From Pacificoceanicola onchidii (lineage in GTDB: Bacteria; Pseudomonadota; Alphaproteobacteria; Rhodobacterales; Rhodobacteraceae): DNA of 64,000 bases. Location of the stretch: assembly GCF_004804335.1 (NCBI RefSeq), contig NZ_SRXY01000001.1, positions 62,001-126,000 of the forward strand, given 5' to 3'. The translations under genes and the position numbers were made by a program. Positions within the stretch are counted from its first letter, which is position 1, and the number at the start of each line of letters is the position of its first letter. Below are positions 7,658 to 15,746 of the stretch, piece by piece. The notes below the pieces were generated by a model that was not told the origin of the DNA, ran no database searches, and worked only from the letters and a program-made list of their open reading frames with translations.

Positions 7658-8721
7658 TTCCCCCAATCCTCCTCAGTATTTCCAAAAGGCAAACCCCAGC
7701 CTTCGTAACCCACAACCACAGGGCGTTGGTATGTTTGGCTGAATGTCGCGCCAAGCGCGCTGAACCCCTCAAACGCAAAGCTTGTCGCGCTGCCATCCCC
7801 CGGGTTCACATCGCGCACCGCCGTTGACAGCGCGTCGAGGTCTTTCTCCAATTGTGTCGTGTTCAACTCCGGTGCCTCGCCCGCTGTTTGGTTAACCGTA
7901 ACCGTGACAGCCGGCACGTCCGGTGTCTGGGTCTTTTCTGCCCCGTCTTTGGCTTGCGCGGCCGAAAGCGCGCCGAACCGGGCATCAATAAACGTGTATT
8001 CAATGCGCCGTGTGAGATAGACTTGAGTGATCAGGAAAGAAGCAAGACACCGTTCGTCCTGAGGCACGATGCGGCGCCCCGCGCTGATCGCCTTGAGGTA
8101 TTTGTCCTCAAGGGCCCGGCGCACCCACAGCGACCCTTGTTCGCCAACGAAAATCGCCTTTCTGAGAACGTCCTGATGATCATATTTCGATTTCACCAGT
8201 TTGACCTTTGGGATGCCGTAGCTTCGCACGTCGCCAAAGTCCACACGGACCTTGGTGCGTGCCCCAAACCCCAGCCCCAATGCGGCCAAGGGCGAAGCCC
8301 GACCAAGCCCAAACGCCGCGCCAGCGTCGGCAGTTACAGCCGGAAGCGCGACGATTGGAAGGCTCTCGATTCGCTCCTGATCCCGGCGCGTAAATCCGGT
8401 CCCGAACAGGTCGGTTTGGCCCGGGGCATTTTCGGTGAAGCTGGTGCCCCCGGCCGTTGTCCGAAACACCAGGCGGCTTGCCATGTGCTTCTCTGCTTTT
8501 TCAAGAACGGACACATCCTCACCGATCCATTCACGCAGCGTGTCATTTGCCCCACCGGAAGACAGGGCCATGATATCTCCGACCTGGATGTTTTCTTTTG
8601 GGGGAAAGACCGGAATAATTCCGGTCTTGCGCGCAATCTCACTGTATTCCGCTTGAATATCCCCATTTGGGCTTCCACAGGCCGCCAACAACAAAGCGCA
8701 GCCAGCCAAAACTCTGTACAT
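7624..8721 (-). CDS. Predicted lipoprotein of unknown function (first of three-gene operon)
   Basis: A 365-residue protein with a lipoprotein signal; the lipobox LAAC places the lipidated Cys at residue 15. The mature part includes a glycine/alanine-rich stretch (about 130-160, AAFGLGRASPLAALGLGFG) and a later region with LITQVYLTRRIEYTFIDARF resembling a scaffold strand. It is the first gene of the minus-strand trio (8721 to 6675), all with export signals. The operon sits between rplY and pth, which are neighbours in many relatives, so it may be an insertion. The function cannot be read from the sequence. Confidence 0.75.
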   Translation of the reverse strand: MYRVLAGCALLLAACGSPNGDIQAEYSEIARKTGIIPVFPPKENIQVGDIMALSSGGANDTLREWIGEDVSVLEKAEKHMASRLVFRTTAGGTSFTENAPGQTDLFGTGFTRRDQERIESLPIVALPAVTADAGAAFGLGRASPLAALGLGFGARTKVRVDFGDVRSYGIPKVKLVKSKYDHQDVLRKAIFVGEQGSLWVRRALEDKYLKAISAGRRIVPQDERCLASFLITQVYLTRRIEYTFIDARFGALSAAQAKDGAEKTQTPDVPAVTVTVNQTAGEAPELNTTQLEKDLDALSTAVRDVNPGDGSATSFAFEGFSALGATFSQTYQRPVVVGYEGWGLPFGNTEEDWGKCEAALGLPPG

Positions 8722-8883
8722 CCCACTCCCCCTTTTTCAAAAGTTAACCAAGGAACAGCATGTCGTTCAATCATAAAGTGAAGCCCACACATGGGCACGC
8801 CCATAGGTATATTGTTTTTTGTGCCGTTGAGAATATCTGCCGATCGGCCTAGGAAGACATCACAAGCGACCCTGGAGGCAACC

Positions 8884-9570
8884 ATGCAGATCTTCGTCGG
8901 CCTCGGAAACCCCGGTGCCAAATACGCCGGCAACCGCCACAACATCGGCTTCATGGCCCTCGACCAGATCGCTTCGGACCACGGCTTTGGCCCCTGGAAG
9001 ACGAAGTTTCAGGGCCAGATTGCCGAGGGCCGTCTCGGCTCCGAAAAGGTCCTCCTGCTCAAGCCCGAAACTTTCATGAACCTCTCTGGCCAATCCGTCG
9101 GTGAGGCCATGCGCTTCTACAAACTCGAACCCGGCGACATCACCGTTTTCCACGACGAGCTGGATCTCGCCCCCGGCAAATGCCGCGTGAAAATGGGCGG
9201 CGGTCATGCCGGGCACAACGGCCTTCGTTCGATCCATGCACATGTCGGAGAGGCCTACCAGCGCATCCGCCTCGGCATCGGCCACCCCGGTCGCAAGGAG
9301 CTTGTGGCGGCCTATGTCCTGCATGACTTCCACAAAGCCGATGGAGACTGGCTCGACGATCTGATGCGCGGGATTTCAGACGGGGCAGCGGCCTTGGCGG
9401 ACGGAGATACCTCGAAATTCTCCAACGCCGTCGCTCTGCGCACCGCCCCGCCGCGTTCGTCCAAAACACCCAAGAAACCCGAAAAGAAGCCAGAAGCTGC
9501 GCCCGATCCGGAACCTGAAGCGCAGGATACACGCAGCGCATTGCAGAAGCTTGCGGACAAATTTCGATAG
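8884..9570 (+). CDS. pth: Peptidyl-tRNA hydrolase
   Basis: A 228-residue Pth that releases tRNA from peptidyl-tRNA dropped by stalled ribosomes. ATG at 8884 gives the canonical start [11 protein letters not shown] and follows GGAGG by 6 bases. Catalytic His19 lies in [11 protein letters not shown]; the substrate-binding PETFMNLSG and the HDELDL and [12 protein letters not shown] motifs are intact. The last about 40 residues form a Lys/Pro/Glu-rich linker ending ALQKLADKF, an extension seen in alphaproteobacterial Pth. The DUF2237 gene follows after 9 bases and is probably co-transcribed. Confidence 0.97.
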   Translation: MQIFVGLGNPGAKYAGNRHNIGFMALDQIASDHGFGPWKTKFQGQIAEGRLGSEKVLLLKPETFMNLSGQSVGEAMRFYKLEPGDITVFHDELDLAPGKCRVKMGGGHAGHNGLRSIHAHVGEAYQRIRLGIGHPGRKELVAAYVLHDFHKADGDWLDDLMRGISDGAAALADGDTSKFSNAVALRTAPPRSSKTPKKPEKKPEAAPDPEPEAQDTRSALQKLADKFR

Positions 9571-9579
9571 GAGTGCCTG

Positions 9580-9951
9580 ATGTTGGAAAAAGACCCGGAA
9601 ATCAACGTACTCGGCGGCAAACTTGAGATTTGCGGCATGGATCCCAAAACCGGTTTCTTTCGGGACGGCTTTTGCAACACCTGCGCCGATGACACCGGGA
9701 GCCACACGGTTTGCGCCGTGATGACGGCGGAATTTCTGGCTTTTTCCAAGTACGTAGGGAACGATCTTAGCACGCCGCGCCCGGAGTATGGCTTTGCAGG
9801 GCTGCAACCGGGAGATTGCTGGTGTCTATGCGCCTCTCGCTTCTTGCAGGCACATGACGAGGGATGTGCGCCAAAGGTGCATCTTGATGCGACGCACCAA
9901 CGGGCTCTGGAGATTGTAGATATTGCGATATTGAAAGAAAATGCCGCCTGA
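9580..9951 (+). CDS. DUF2237 family protein
   Basis: A 123-residue cytoplasmic protein matching the DUF2237 pattern: NVLGGKLEICGMDPKTGFFRDG at the start, DTGSHTVCAVMTAEFLAFS in the middle, then GNDLSTPRPEYGFAGLQPGD and WCLCASRF. Several cysteines are conserved in the family, which suggests metal binding or a redox role, but no function is established. It follows pth by 9 bases, with GGAG before the ATG. Confidence 0.88.
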   Translation: MLEKDPEINVLGGKLEICGMDPKTGFFRDGFCNTCADDTGSHTVCAVMTAEFLAFSKYVGNDLSTPRPEYGFAGLQPGDCWCLCASRFLQAHDEGCAPKVHLDATHQRALEIVDIAILKENAA

Positions 9952-10281
9952 TTTGGCATTTTTCTTGATAAAGGTAGATTATTTGCAACCCCGGTAGAGC
10001 TGCCTGGAATTCGTATTGAAGGGCTGGATCGTTGTCTCCGCTGCGACAAACCCTGAGAACAACCCGATTTTTGGATTAACAAAAACGCCTGATTTTACGA
10101 TTTTGGCTCACATACACTGTCTACTCACAGAGTTATCCACAGGATCGCTTCTTTCCCGCTGATAGGTGGCAGAATGCGGCTTGGCCTGCAACCGTTCGGA
10201 TCGCGAATGGCGCATCAAGAAGGCAGGAAAAACTTATATTTTTCAGATGATTGAATTCGACACTTCACGCATCGCGCAAAG
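9952..10281. other. Non-coding gap between DUF2237 gene and trpB terminator
   Basis: About 330 bases with no convincing gene on either strand; it is somewhat AT-rich (stretches such as ATTTTTC and GATTTTACG). One perfect DnaA-box consensus TTATCCACA lies at 10133-10141, but it is alone and without AT-rich unwinding repeats or replication genes, so no origin is claimed. Confidence 0.5.
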
Positions 10282-10310
10282 AAAACGGAGCCTCTGACGG
10301 GCTCCGTTTT
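10282..10310 (-). terminator. Rho-independent terminator downstream of trpB
   Basis: Stem AAAACGGAGCC / GGCTCCGTTTT with a 7-base loop. Read on the minus strand it ends in a T-rich run (TTTTCTTT) 38 bases after the trpB stop. Confidence 0.85.
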
Positions 10311-10347
10311 GTCATTGTCCATGTCCATAATGCAGGACCGCGTTCTG

Positions 10348-11595
10348 TCAGTCCGCGGTGCGCCCCTCGGTTCCGGACATATCGACACCCAGATGTTTGG
10401 CCACGGTGAAGATGTCTTTGTCGCCGCGCCCGCACAAGTTCATGCAGATGATGTGATCTTTGGGCAGCTCCGGTGCGATCTTCATCACATGGCCCAGCGC
10501 GTGGGACGGCTCGAGCGCGGGGATGATGCCTTCGGTTTCGCAACACAGCTGGAAGGCCTCCAGCGCTTCCTTGTCGGTGATCGAGACGTATTGTGCGCGG
10601 CCAATGTCGTGCAGCCACGAGTGCTCCGGCCCGATGCCCGGATAGTCGAGGCCCGCCGAAATCGAGAAGCCTTCAAGGATCTGGCCATCCTCGTCCTGCA
10701 ACAGATAGGTGCGGTTGCCGTGCAGAACGCCGGGGCGACCGCCGGTCAGGGAGGCGCAATGCTCCATCTTGTCGTTCACGCCTTTGCCGCCTGCTTCGAC
10801 GCCGATGATCTTAACGTCTTTTTCATCCAGGAAAGGGTAGAACAGGCCCATGGCGTTGGAACCGCCACCAATGGCCGCAACGAGCGTGTCGGGCAGGCGC
10901 CCTTCGGCCTCCATCATCTGTTCCCGGGTTTCCTTGCCGATGATGGCCTGGAAATCGCGGACCATGGCCGGGTACGGGTGCGGGCCGGCGACGGTTCCGA
11001 TGCAGTAGAAGGTGTCGCGCACGTTGGTCACCCAATCGCGCAGTGCGTCATTCATGGCGTCTTTCAAAGTGCCGCGGCCGGAGGTGACCGGGACCACCTC
11101 TGCACCGAGGAGCTTCATGCGGAAGACGTTGGGCTGCTGGCGCTCAACGTCATGGGCGCCCATGTAGACGACGCATTTGAGGCCGAACTTGGCGCAGACG
11201 GTGGCCGTGGCGACGCCGTGCTGGCCTGCGCCGGTCTCTGCGATGATGCGGGTCTTGCCCATGCGCCTGGCGAGAATGATCTGGCCAAGCACGTTGTTGA
11301 TCTTGTGTGCGCCGGTGTGGTTGAGCTCGTCGCGCTTCATGTAGACCTTCGCCCCGCCGAGGCGTTCGGTCAGGCGTTCGGCGAAGTAGAGCGGCGACGG
11401 ACGGCCGACATAGTGCTTCCAGAGGAAGTCCATCTCGGCCCAGAAGGAGGGATCATCCTTGGCCTTGTTGTACTCTTCCTCGAGGCTCAGGATCAGCGGC
11501 ATGAGCGTTTCAGAGACGAACCGCCCGCCATGGATACCAAAGCGGCCCTTTTCATCAGGGCCATTCATGAAGGAGTTGAACAGATCGTCCGCCAT
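10348..11595 (-). CDS. trpB: Tryptophan synthase beta chain
   Basis: A 415-residue PLP enzyme that condenses indole with L-serine to tryptophan. The Schiff-base lysine is Lys98 in HTGAHKINN. The glutamate-containing ETGAGQHG loop, the PLP-phosphate loop GGGSNAMG and the EPSHALGHV segment are all present. Length matches TrpB1 (about 400). It is followed by its own terminator and preceded by a minus-strand MATE gene 79 bases upstream. trpA lies 10 kb away on the opposite strand; trpF is not seen here, so the pathway genes are dispersed. Confidence 0.97.
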   Translation of the reverse strand: MADDLFNSFMNGPDEKGRFGIHGGRFVSETLMPLILSLEEEYNKAKDDPSFWAEMDFLWKHYVGRPSPLYFAERLTERLGGAKVYMKRDELNHTGAHKINNVLGQIILARRMGKTRIIAETGAGQHGVATATVCAKFGLKCVVYMGAHDVERQQPNVFRMKLLGAEVVPVTSGRGTLKDAMNDALRDWVTNVRDTFYCIGTVAGPHPYPAMVRDFQAIIGKETREQMMEAEGRLPDTLVAAIGGGSNAMGLFYPFLDEKDVKIIGVEAGGKGVNDKMEHCASLTGGRPGVLHGNRTYLLQDEDGQILEGFSISAGLDYPGIGPEHSWLHDIGRAQYVSITDKEALEAFQLCCETEGIIPALEPSHALGHVMKIAPELPKDHIICMNLCGRGDKDIFTVAKHLGVDMSGTEGRTAD

Positions 11596-11674
11596 GTGAG
11601 TTCTCCGCGTTTGCTTCCCCTCTACTTAGGGGAGGCTGCGGGCAATGGAAATGCGGAAAATTGCCCGTTCGGCT

Positions 11675-12991
11675 TTAGCGCGCAGCGGCGCGTTCCAGGG
11701 CGGGATAGCGCAGGCCCAGCGTGACGCCACGGGCCAGCATCGAGATCAGCATTGCGGCCCAGAGGCCGTGGTTGCCCATGGGTTCGAGCAGCGCCCAAAG
11801 CGCGACAAGATAGATGAGGGCGGAGACCAGCATCATGTTGCGCATGTCGGCTGTGCGGGTGGCGCCGATGAAGATGCCATCGAGCATGACAAGGCCGAGC
11901 ATGAAGATGGGCGTGGCGACCATCCATGGCAGGAAGGTTCGGGCGGCGGTCCGGACCTCCGGGTCCTTGGTCATGATGTCGATCAGAAGCGGGCCGAAAA
12001 GGGCAAACCCGGCGGCGAGGGCAAGGCCGAAGATCAGCGCCCAGAGGGAGGTCATGCGGGCGGCGCTGCGGATGCGGGCGACGGCGCGGGCGCCAAATGC
12101 CTGGCCGACAAGCGCTTCGGCGGCGAAGGCGAACCCGTCGAGGGCGTGGCCGGCGATGTGCAGGAACTGCAGGAGGACCTGATTGGCCGCGAGCGTCACG
12201 GAGCCGAAGCGCCCGCCAAGCAGCAGGAAGGAGACGAAGATGGCCTGCAGGAGCAGGGAGCGGATGAGGATGTCGGTGTTGACGAGCGCCATGCGGGCGA
12301 GGCTGGGGCGGTCAAAGACGCGGGACCAGATCCGCCAGTCGGGTTCGCGGAAAGCGGAGCGGCAGAGCCAGAGGCCGAGCAGCAGCCCGGACCATTCGGC
12401 GAGGAAGGTGGCGAGGGCAACGCCGTCGACGCCGAGGCCGAATTCGAGCACGAAGAGCAGGTCGAGGAGGATATTGACGCCGTTCATCCACAGTTGGAGA
12501 AGCAGCACGTCACGGGTGCGTTCCTGGGCGATGAGCCAGCCGGTGATGCCATAGAGCGCGATGGCGGCGGGGGCGGACCAGATGCGGATCTGCATGTAGG
12601 CGCGGGCGAGGTCTTCGACCTCGGCTTCGGCAGGAGACAGACGGAAGGCGCCGGCGAAGAGCAGGTCTTGCAGCAGAATGAGCACCGCGCCGGCGATGAG
12701 GCCGATCATCAGGACGCGGGTGAGCAGCGCGGCCACTTCGCCGCGATCGCCCTGCCCCGAGGCCTGCGCGGTCAGGCCGGTGGTGCCCATGCGCAGAAAG
12801 CCGAAGATCCAGTAGATCGCTGTAAGGATAATCGCGCCGACCCCGACAGCGGCGATGGGTTCGGGCGCGGGAATCTGGCCCACCACGCCGGTGTCAACCG
12901 CGCCGAGGATCGGGACGGTGGCATTGGCGAGCAGGATCGGCACGGCAATCTTCAGCACACGGCCATGGGTGATGGGTTTGTCTGAGGTCAT
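11675..12991 (-). CDS. MATE family efflux transporter (DinF-like)
   Basis: A 438-residue integral membrane protein with about 12 hydrophobic helices. The pattern PILLANATVPILGAVDTGVVG in helix 1 and the repeat in the second half are typical of the DinF branch of MATE exporters, which use Na+ or H+ to expel cationic drugs or metabolites. It is on the same strand as trpB and could share a transcript. The substrate is unknown. Confidence 0.9.
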   Translation of the reverse strand: MTSDKPITHGRVLKIAVPILLANATVPILGAVDTGVVGQIPAPEPIAAVGVGAIILTAIYWIFGFLRMGTTGLTAQASGQGDRGEVAALLTRVLMIGLIAGAVLILLQDLLFAGAFRLSPAEAEVEDLARAYMQIRIWSAPAAIALYGITGWLIAQERTRDVLLLQLWMNGVNILLDLLFVLEFGLGVDGVALATFLAEWSGLLLGLWLCRSAFREPDWRIWSRVFDRPSLARMALVNTDILIRSLLLQAIFVSFLLLGGRFGSVTLAANQVLLQFLHIAGHALDGFAFAAEALVGQAFGARAVARIRSAARMTSLWALIFGLALAAGFALFGPLLIDIMTKDPEVRTAARTFLPWMVATPIFMLGLVMLDGIFIGATRTADMRNMMLVSALIYLVALWALLEPMGNHGLWAAMLISMLARGVTLGLRYPALERAAAR

Positions 12992-13149
12992 GGCGGGCGT
13001 GGCTCGGGAGGAATGCTTGGAAGTAAGTGTGTCTCCTCAATACAGGAAACACGGCGCTTCGGAAGGGGTGGATGGGTGATGCCCCGATTGGGAAAGAGTT
13101 GAACTTGGGTTCGACGGTGAAAGCTTGAGCAGGTCTTCCCCTCACACTA

Positions 13150-13354
13150 GGCACGGAATCAAGGCCGCAGGCCGCCGTGCCATCGACGGGCCGTTCCCGC
13201 GGCACGGCGATTGGGTTGTTGCTGGGAGCCACACCAGCCTAGCGCACCAGTGACCGAAATAAATCGAGGAGAACTGAAGGAGCATCGCCGTACCACGGCC
13301 CGTCGATGGCACGGCTTGCACTTTACCCCTGAGGTCCCGGATCAAGTCCGGGAC
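13150..13354 (+). repeat. Dispersed intergenic repeat, copy 1 (with internal inverted arms and terminal palindrome)
   Basis: This element is repeated in opposite orientation at 17623-17918. The best-matching 68-base core is 13200-13267 here against 17710-17777 there. Inside it, the arms GCCGTGCCATCGACGGGCC (13174-13192) and its reverse complement (13297-13315) can fold on each other. It ends in a palindrome (13334-13354) with 8-base arms GTCCCGGA and TCCGGGAC around 5 bases, also found at 26922 and 31801. It fills most of the 403-base gene-free gap 12992-13394; nothing else is seen in that gap. No transposase is present, so this is a repeat family, not an IS. Confidence 0.75.
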
Positions 13355-13394
13355 GGCGTGTGCTTGATGTTCACGCGAGATCAGACGCGATCCG

Positions 13395-13907
13395 TTAGTC
13401 CCCGGGGCGGGGCATGAGGAAGTGGGCGGTGGCCTGGGCGATGGGGCGGTCGCGGTTGTCTTGCCAGGCTTCCGACTGGACAGAGGCATAGCGGCGGCCG
13501 GAGCGGGTGACGCGGGCGCGGGCATAGGCGTCACGCGGCAGGCCGGTGCGCAGGTAATCCACGGTAAAGTCGATGGTTTTCGGCAGGCGCGGCAGTTTGC
13601 CCCGTGCCATTTCCTCGGCGTCCAGCGTGCCGTTCTCGATGTCTTCCCAGAGCCAGACCCAGCTGAGGCTCATGAGCGCGGTGATCTCAAGGAAAGCCGC
13701 CGTGACACCGCCGTGGATGGCGGGCAGCGTCGGGTTGCCGATGATCTTGTCCTCGTAAGGCAGGATCGCGGTCAGCTCATCGCCGCGCCGGTCAAAGGTA
13801 ATCCCGAGATACTGGATGTAGGGCACGCCGGTGACGAGCGCCGAGAGGGCCGCATCGCGGCGCTGCTTGATGACCTGGACCGGTTCGGGCTTCTTGCGCG
13901 GGCTCAT
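13395..13907 (-). CDS. PaaI-like hotdog-fold thioesterase
   Basis: A 170-residue single hotdog-domain protein of the PaaI/YdiI acyl-CoA thioesterase type. The family marker is LPAIHGGVTAAFLEITALM, where the HGG turn precedes the central helix carrying the catalytic acid; the N-terminal helix contains VPYIQYLGITF. It overlaps the upstream thioesterase gene by 4 bases. Residues 95-110 form a small insertion relative to the neighbour. It probably hydrolyses acyl- or aryl-CoA esters; the substrate is not predictable. Confidence 0.85.
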   Translation of the reverse strand: MSPRKKPEPVQVIKQRRDAALSALVTGVPYIQYLGITFDRRGDELTAILPYEDKIIGNPTLPAIHGGVTAAFLEITALMSLSWVWLWEDIENGTLDAEEMARGKLPRLPKTIDFTVDYLRTGLPRDAYARARVTRSGRRYASVQSEAWQDNRDRPIAQATAHFLMPRPGD

Positions 13908-14332
13908 GCCTTTTTCTCCTCGACGGTAAAGGCGCCCGTGGCGCTGGCCACGGGCCGCTCGCGGTCCGCATCATAAGCCGTGGCGCGCACGAAGGCGACG
14001 GAGCGGGTGATGTGGTAACATTCGGCAAGGCAGGTGATGGTCTGGCCGGGCGTGGCGGGGCGCATGTAGTCGATGCGCAGGTTGATCGTGGCCGTCCCGC
14101 CGGGCGATTTTGGATGCGCAATCACCGAGGCCCCGCCGGTGGTGTCCATCAGAGCAGAGACCGCACCGCCATGAATCACCCGGCTTTCGGGATCCCCGAT
14201 GAAGCGTTCGTCATAGGGCAGCTCGATCTCGGCCAGCCCGTCTTCGATGCGCAGCACCTTCATGCCCAGCGCCTTGCAGTGCGGCAGGTACTCGATGAAT
14301 TGCTTGGCAAGGGTGGATTTATCGACGGCCAT
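13904..14332 (-). CDS. PaaI-like hotdog-fold thioesterase
   Basis: A 142-residue hotdog thioesterase, a distant paralogue of the next gene. The marker is SRVIHGGAVSALMDTTGG, with HGG followed by an Asp at the usual catalytic position, and LRIDYMRPATPG in the next strands. ATG at 14332 (MAVDKST) is chosen because AGGAG lies 6 bases upstream. The two genes overlap at ATGA (13904-13907). Both may serve CoA recycling in acid degradation, consistent with the nearby acyl-CoA dehydrogenase, though that gene is on the other strand. Confidence 0.86.
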   Translation of the reverse strand: MAVDKSTLAKQFIEYLPHCKALGMKVLRIEDGLAEIELPYDERFIGDPESRVIHGGAVSALMDTTGGASVIAHPKSPGGTATINLRIDYMRPATPGQTITCLAECYHITRSVAFVRATAYDADRERPVASATGAFTVEEKKA

Positions 14333-14381
14333 GGGGCGCTCCTGTGGACTTGCCTTCACCGGTGGCTCGGTGCGCGACAGA

Positions 14382-14511
14382 GGTTCGCGCCCGGCCTCGA
14401 GGGCGGGTTTTGATTTTTCGCTTTGAACTCGTCAAAAGCATCAACGTCTTGCCTTTTCGACACGTCCCGCCACTTCGCGCCCGCCCTGTGGGGCGAGGCC
14501 GGGCGCGAACC
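14382..14511. repeat. Long imperfect inverted repeat in gene-free gap
   Basis: The 346-base gap 14333-14678 has no clear gene. It contains a left arm (14382-14407, beginning GGTTCGCGCCCGGCCTCGAG) and a right arm (14477-14511) that is its imperfect reverse complement, so about 130 bases can fold into one large hairpin. A second short palindrome follows at about 14510-14531 (CGGATCG / CGATCCG). The rest holds the promoter of the first MerR gene. Confidence 0.6.
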
Positions 14512-14678
14512 GGATCGGCAAGCGATCCGGGGGCCTCTCTCATTCGTCTCGCAAAACAGAGTTAACCGTTTGCTTGGGCTTCTTTATGGGTCGCCCCGTC
14601 CGAAGCCGCAAGCGCCGCGTTTGCCCGGTTGTGCTTGACGCGAACCCGCCCTATCGTCACCCGTGGAAGAGGATGATC

Positions 14679-15053
14679 ATGACCACCCAGACCCGGCTCA
14701 GCTTCAAGGAGATGTGCGCGAAGTTCGACGTAACGCCGCGCACGCTGCGCTATTACGAGTATATCGAGCTGCTCACGCCCGATCGCGAAGGACGCTCGCG
14801 GTTCTATGGTCCGCGCGAAGTGGCGCGCATGACGCTGATTCTCCGCGGTCGCAAGTTCGGCTTCCAGCTCGAAGACATCCGTCAATGGCTTTTGATTTAC
14901 GAAGAAGACGGCACCGAAGCCCAAATGCAGGCCTGGATCGCCATGGCGGACCGCCAATTGGACGAGCTTGCCGAGCAAAAACGGCAGCTCGACGAGGCCA
15001 TGGCAGAGCTGAAATCCCTGCGAGACCGCACGGAAGCCAGCCTCAAAGGCTGA
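14679..15053 (+). CDS. MerR family transcriptional regulator
   Basis: A 124-residue MerR-type regulator. The winged helix-turn-helix (about 5-72) has FDVTPRTLRYYEYIELL and the wing RSRFYGPREVARM. The C-terminal helix (about 78-120) is the dimerisation coiled coil. No cysteine metal-binding loop is present, so it is not a metal sensor; it is closer to MerR regulators of acyl-CoA degradation. ATG at 14679 is chosen because AAGAGG lies about 6 bases before it; ATG at 14673 is too close. A second, similar MerR gene follows 255 bases downstream. Confidence 0.88.
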   Translation: MTTQTRLSFKEMCAKFDVTPRTLRYYEYIELLTPDREGRSRFYGPREVARMTLILRGRKFGFQLEDIRQWLLIYEEDGTEAQMQAWIAMADRQLDELAEQKRQLDEAMAELKSLRDRTEASLKG

Positions 15054-15170
15054 TCGCCTGAAATTTTAGAGAATATTTTCAGCAATTTACGACCGAAACG
15101 TTTCGGAGGGTAAGGTTTTCCTGACCCTCGTTAACCTTTATGAACGGTTTACCATGGCGCGCGCATGGGG

Positions 15171-15230
15171 GTGACGTTAGTTGATGTTACGTCAACAGGG
15201 TTTGTGACGTAGCGTATGAGTTACGTCAAC
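15171..15230 (+). promoter_or_regulatory. Two tandem candidate MerR operators upstream of the second MerR/acyl-CoA dehydrogenase unit
   Basis: Two near-identical units occur at 15171-15196 and 15204-15230. Each has GTGACGT at its left end and ACGTCAAC at its right end, with 11-12 different bases between. The ends are imperfect inverted repeats, as expected for a dimeric regulator with long spacer DNA. They lie 79-138 bases before the MerR start at 15309. Binding by either neighbouring MerR protein is inferred from position. Confidence 0.55.
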
Positions 15231-15308
15231 GGTTTTTCCCATTGTATGGATGTGAGGAAATTCGCACTTCACATCCAGTTCGTTGAAACACGAGGGCTGT
15301 GAAGAGAC

Positions 15309-15713
15309 ATGACTGAAGACAGGATAATGACAATCCGGGAAATGTGCGATGTATTCGAGGTAACGCCTCGAACCTTGCGCTTCTACGAACAGAAGGAATT
15401 GCTGTTTCCCATTCGTGAAGGCCAGAAGCGGCTGTATACCCGGCGCGACCGCGCCCGCCTCAAGCTGATCCTGCGCGGCAAGCGTTTTGGCTTCAGCCTC
15501 GAGGAGATCCGGCAATTGCTGGACCTGTACCATGTGGGCGACCAGCAGCAGACCCAGCTGCAGCGCTCCTACGAGGTGGCACAGGACCGGCTGCGGGATC
15601 TGGAAAAGCAGCGCGACGATCTGACCAAGGCGATCGACGAGTTGACGGACCAGATGAAGTGGGCGGAACGGATGCTCGCCACGCTGGCCCAGAAGAAAAG
15701 CGCGGCCGGATAA
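15309..15713 (+). CDS. MerR family transcriptional regulator, probable regulator of acyl-CoA dehydrogenase
   Basis: A 134-residue MerR protein related to the one at 14679, with MTIREMCDVFEVTPRTLRFYEQKELL, a wing QKRLYTRRDRARLKLI, and a C-terminal coiled coil from about 88. It lacks metal-binding cysteines. The acyl-CoA dehydrogenase gene begins 33 bases after its stop, so the two are almost certainly one transcript. This MerR-AcdH arrangement is common in Roseobacter relatives. The effector is probably an acyl-CoA (inference). Confidence 0.9.
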   Translation: MTEDRIMTIREMCDVFEVTPRTLRFYEQKELLFPIREGQKRLYTRRDRARLKLILRGKRFGFSLEEIRQLLDLYHVGDQQQTQLQRSYEVAQDRLRDLEKQRDDLTKAIDELTDQMKWAERMLATLAQKKSAAG

Positions 15714-15746
15714 CCCTCGGCCGCAAGGCACCCGAGGAGGAATCAC

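Noticed and set aside
10133-10141. Perfect DnaA-box consensus TTATCCACA in an AT-richer gap
   Set aside because: A single box without clustered copies, AT-rich unwinding repeats or replication genes is expected by chance, so no origin is claimed.
10309-11724. Plus-strand frame of about 471 codons over trpB
   Set aside because: TrpB on the minus strand has all catalytic motifs; the other frame is histidine- and arginine-rich and shows no domain.
11645-12985. Plus-strand frame of about 446 codons over the MATE gene
   Set aside because: Extremely rich in Glu, Gly, Asp and Ala with no structure, the typical antisense of a membrane protein gene.
13211-13417. Short frames inside the two dispersed repeats with similar translations
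   Set aside because: Similarity follows from the shared repeat DNA; there is no ribosome site and the frame has stops in the second copy's flank.
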